Source: Rickettsia typhi (lineage in GTDB: Bacteria > Pseudomonadota > Alphaproteobacteria > Rickettsiales > UBA1997). Taken from it: a stretch of 8,347 nucleotides of DNA. The position numbers and the translations under genes are program-made. The notes beneath the pieces were generated by a model. The model made no database searches. It had not been told where the DNA came from and worked only from the letters and a program-made list of their open reading frames with translations. The DNA lies in contig CAMASZ010000045.1 of NCBI GenBank assembly GCA_945861125.1, forward strand, positions 1 to 8,347, read 5' to 3'. Of the stretch, positions 6,591 through 8,347 are shown in pieces (position 1 is the stretch's first letter; every line of letters begins with the position of its first letter).

Positions 6591-7676
6591 CTAAGATATT
6601 GCAACTTCTGATTTGCGTTTTTTTTCAGAGTTTTTATCAATTTTTTCTTCCTCTTTTTCTTTATTTGATGTTTTTCTTTGAATTTTAGGAAGATTATTTT
6701 TTTCACGAATTGTATCTTCTATTTCTTCAGCTATTTTAATGTTTTCTTTTAAATATGTTTTAGTGTTTTCTTTTCCTTGCCCAATTTTATTGCCTTTAAA
6801 AGCATACCAAGATCCAGATTTTTCAAGGATTTCATGTTTAACTCCAAGATCAATTATTTCGCCAAATCTAGAGATTCCTTCACCATATATTATTTCGCAT
6901 TCTGCAGTTCTAAAAGGCGGAGCAACTTTATTTTTAACAACTTTAACTTTAGTCTCGTTGCCAAGAACCTCTTCTTGTTCTTTTATGGCATTTCCTTTGC
7001 GGATATCAAGTCGAACTGAAGCGTAAAATTTTAAAGCATTACCACCGGTTGTAGTTTCTGGATTGCCAAACATTACACCAATTTTCATACGAATTTGATT
7101 AATAAAAATCACTGTCGAATTAGTTTTAGAAATAGTTGAAGTGAGTTTTCTTAGGGCCTTACTCATTAAGCGCGCCTGTAAACCCATTTGGTTATCGGCC
7201 ATACCTCCTTCAAGCTCAACCTGTGGAACTAAGGCGGCGACGGAGTCAATTATTATCAAATCAACGGCACCAGAGCGAACTAAGGTATCGGCTATCTCAA
7301 GTGCTGCTTCACCATTATCTGGTTGTGAAATGATTAAATCTTCAAGATTTATATTCAAATTTTTGGCATAAGTTGGGTCAAAAGCATGTTCAGCGTCAAT
7401 AAAGGCGCAAGAAAGTTTAGATTTTTGAGCTTCGGCAATTGCATGTAAAGTAAGAGTAGTTTTTCCAGAGCTTTCGGGACCATAGATTTCAATTACTCTT
7501 CCTCGAGGATAGCCACCAACTCCAAGGGCGATATCAAGAGCGATAGAGCCACTAGATATAACATCGATGTCAGTAATTGGACGATCTCCAAATTTCATTG
7601 CTGAGCCTTTACCAAATTGTTTATCAATTTGTGATAGAGCTGCCTCAAGGGCTTTTTTGCGGTCATTGGTAGTCAT
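6591..7676 (-). CDS. recA: Recombinase A
   Basis: A 361-aa RecA, the ATP-dependent strand-exchange protein that forms filaments on single-stranded DNA in homologous recombination and repair. Visible elements: N-terminal polymerisation helix (1-30), Walker [10 protein letters not shown] (66-74), catalytic-Glu block DAEHAFD (94-100, Glu96), Walker B VDLIIIDS (138-145), loop L1 region [17 protein letters not shown] (154-170), loop L2 region ending [12 protein letters not shown] (209-220), and the C-terminal [17 protein letters not shown] block (264-280). All core motifs are intact. The tail (about 333-361) is unusually Lys/Glu-rich with net positive charge, unlike the acidic tail of E. coli RecA. 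The ATG is confirmed by the strong Shine-Dalgarno five bases upstream. The sucD stop is only 30 nt upstream, with no GTTC-N7-GTTC alphaproteobacterial SOS box between them, so at least part of its transcription probably comes through sucD. Confidence 0.98.
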   Translation of the reverse strand: MTTNDRKKALEAALSQIDKQFGKGSAMKFGDRPITDIDVISSGSIALDIALGVGGYPRGRVIEIYGPESSGKTTLTLHAIAEAQKSKLSCAFIDAEHAFDPTYAKNLNINLEDLIISQPDNGEAALEIADTLVRSGAVDLIIIDSVAALVPQVELEGGMADNQMGLQARLMSKALRKLTSTISKTNSTVIFINQIRMKIGVMFGNPETTTGGNALKFYASVRLDIRKGNAIKEQEEVLGNETKVKVVKNKVAPPFRTAECEIIYGEGISRFGEIIDLGVKHEILEKSGSWYAFKGNKIGQGKENTKTYLKENIKIAEEIEDTIREKNNLPKIQRKTSNKEKEEEKIDKNSEKKRKSEVAIS

Positions 7677-7681
7677 GTTTT

Positions 7682-7687
7682 CTCCTT
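7682..7687 (-). promoter_or_regulatory. Strong ribosome-binding site of recA
   Basis: AAGGAG on the minus strand lies 5 nt before the recA ATG at 7676. It is the only textbook Shine-Dalgarno I see in the window; most other genes here have none or rely on close coupling. It fixes the recA start and suggests efficient translation. Confidence 0.85.
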
Positions 7688-7706
7688 TATTGTTAAGTGA
7701 TGATTT

Positions 7707-8347
7707 TTATTTTTTTAAAATTTTAAGCATTGTTTCTCCCAATATTGCCGGACTGTCAGCAACAGATACTCCAGCAGACTTCATAGCTTCAATTTTGCTT
7801 TCTGCGCCACCTTTACCTCCAGAAATTATTGCTCCAGCATGCCCCATTCTTCTACCTGGAGGCGCTGTTCTGCCCGCAATAAAGCCAACTGTAGGTTTTT
7901 TGCGACCTTTTTTGGCTTCAGATTTTAAAAAATCGGCAGCTTCTTCTTCGTCAGTTCCACCAATTTCGCCAATCATAATCATGGCTTCAGTTTCTGGATC
8001 TGATAAAAACATATCTAAGCAATCAATAAAATTGGTACCATTGACAGGATCGCCCCCAATACCAATACAGGTGCTTTGGCCAAGGCCAGCTTTAGTTGTT
8101 TGATGTACTGCTTCATATGTTAGCGTTCCAGAGCGAGACACTATTCCTATTTTTCCTTTTTTATGAATATGGCCAGGCATAATACCTATCTTACATTCAT
8201 TAGGAGTTATTACTCCAGGGCAATTAGGGCCTATCAATCTTGATTTAGAACCAGATAAGGCCTTTTTAACTTTTACCATATCAAGAACCGGTATTCCTTC
8301 TGTAATACAAACTATTAGCTCAATTTCGGCGTCAATTGCTTCAATTA
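7707..8347 (-). CDS. sucD: Succinyl-CoA synthetase alpha subunit, C-terminal two-thirds (runs off the right edge)
   Basis: The frame is open to the window edge, so the true start lies beyond 8347; an internal ATG at 8279 is not the start, since the conserved [20 protein letters not shown] precedes it in frame. About 212 residues are present of roughly 290 in the family. The enzyme, with the beta subunit SucC, interconverts succinyl-CoA and succinate with substrate-level phosphorylation in the TCA cycle. Visible blocks: [60 protein letters not shown], and RMGHAGAI, whose histidine (codon at 7841-7839) is the phosphorylated catalytic residue. The C-terminus ends LKILKK, as expected. sucC would be expected immediately upstream, outside the window. 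recA follows after 30 nt in the same direction. The protein supplies or consumes succinyl-CoA, the substrate of HemA at the other end of the window, but no direct operon link exists. Confidence 0.97.
   Translation of the reverse strand, partial: IEAIDAEIELIVCITEGIPVLDMVKVKKALSGSKSRLIGPNCPGVITPNECKIGIMPGHIHKKGKIGIVSRSGTLTYEAVHQTTKAGLGQSTCIGIGGDPVNGTNFIDCLDMFLSDPETEAMIMIGEIGGTDEEEAADFLKSEAKKGRKKPTVGFIAGRTAPPGRRMGHAGAIISGGKGGAESKIEAMKSAGVSVADSPAILGETMLKILKK

Noticed and set aside
7677..7706. Possible LexA/SOS box ahead of recA
   Set aside because: Neither GTTC-N7-GTTC nor CTG-N10-CAG is present in the gap.
7567..8103. 178-codon plus-strand open frame antisense to sucD and the recA start
   Set aside because: It is opposite two strongly conserved genes and spans their junction. 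Its Pro/Ser/Ile-rich composition is what antisense of Gly/Asp-rich sucD yields.
1..8347. CRISPR array, insertion sequence, phage or defence module
   Set aside because: No regularly spaced repeats, transposase, integrase or terminal inverted repeats are seen; all substantial frames are accounted for by the listed genes.

Overview
The window looks like a stretch of an AT-rich alphaproteobacterial chromosome, most plausibly a Rickettsiales-like host-associated or streamlined lineage. The evidence is a 5-aminolevulinate synthase (C4 haem route, typical of Alphaproteobacteria), alphaproteobacterial-type RecA and SucD, strongly A/T-biased codon use with Lys/Asn/Ile-rich proteins, very short intergenic gaps, and two tandem secreted beta-barrel surface-antigen-like proteins. 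The order-level assignment is inference; the class-level one is firmer.

Every supported gene lies on the minus strand, so the window reads biologically from right to left. In that order: sucD (3' two-thirds, running off the right edge), recA 30 nt behind it with a strong Shine-Dalgarno, a 139-nt structured spacer, tRNA-Arg(ACG), a family-61 glycosyltransferase-like gene (DUF563), argG, two tandem paralogous outer-membrane barrel proteins, a 100-nt spacer with a candidate promoter, tRNA-Arg(TCT), a very tyrosine-rich small lipoprotein, ribD, and hemA (first 80 codons, running off the left edge).

Functionally the window mixes core metabolism (TCA-cycle succinyl-CoA synthetase, arginine, riboflavin and haem synthesis), DNA recombination and translation with a cell-envelope set (glycosyltransferase, two barrels, lipoprotein). 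The tight spacing (GT61 stop to argG start 23 nt; argG to barrel 10 nt; barrel to barrel 1 nt; ribD/hemA overlapping by 7 nt) suggests two multi-gene transcripts, one passing through tRNA-Arg(ACG) to the barrels and one from the lipoprotein to hemA. That is inference from spacing.

No mobile element, CRISPR array, phage gene or defence system is visible, and no reading frame appears broken. I do not see a convincing undescribed system. The points most worth a second look are the tandem barrel pair coupled to argG, the Tyr-rich lipoprotein, the structured recA-tRNA spacer, and the sucD-recA linkage without a visible SOS box together with RecA's Lys/Glu-rich rather than purely acidic tail.
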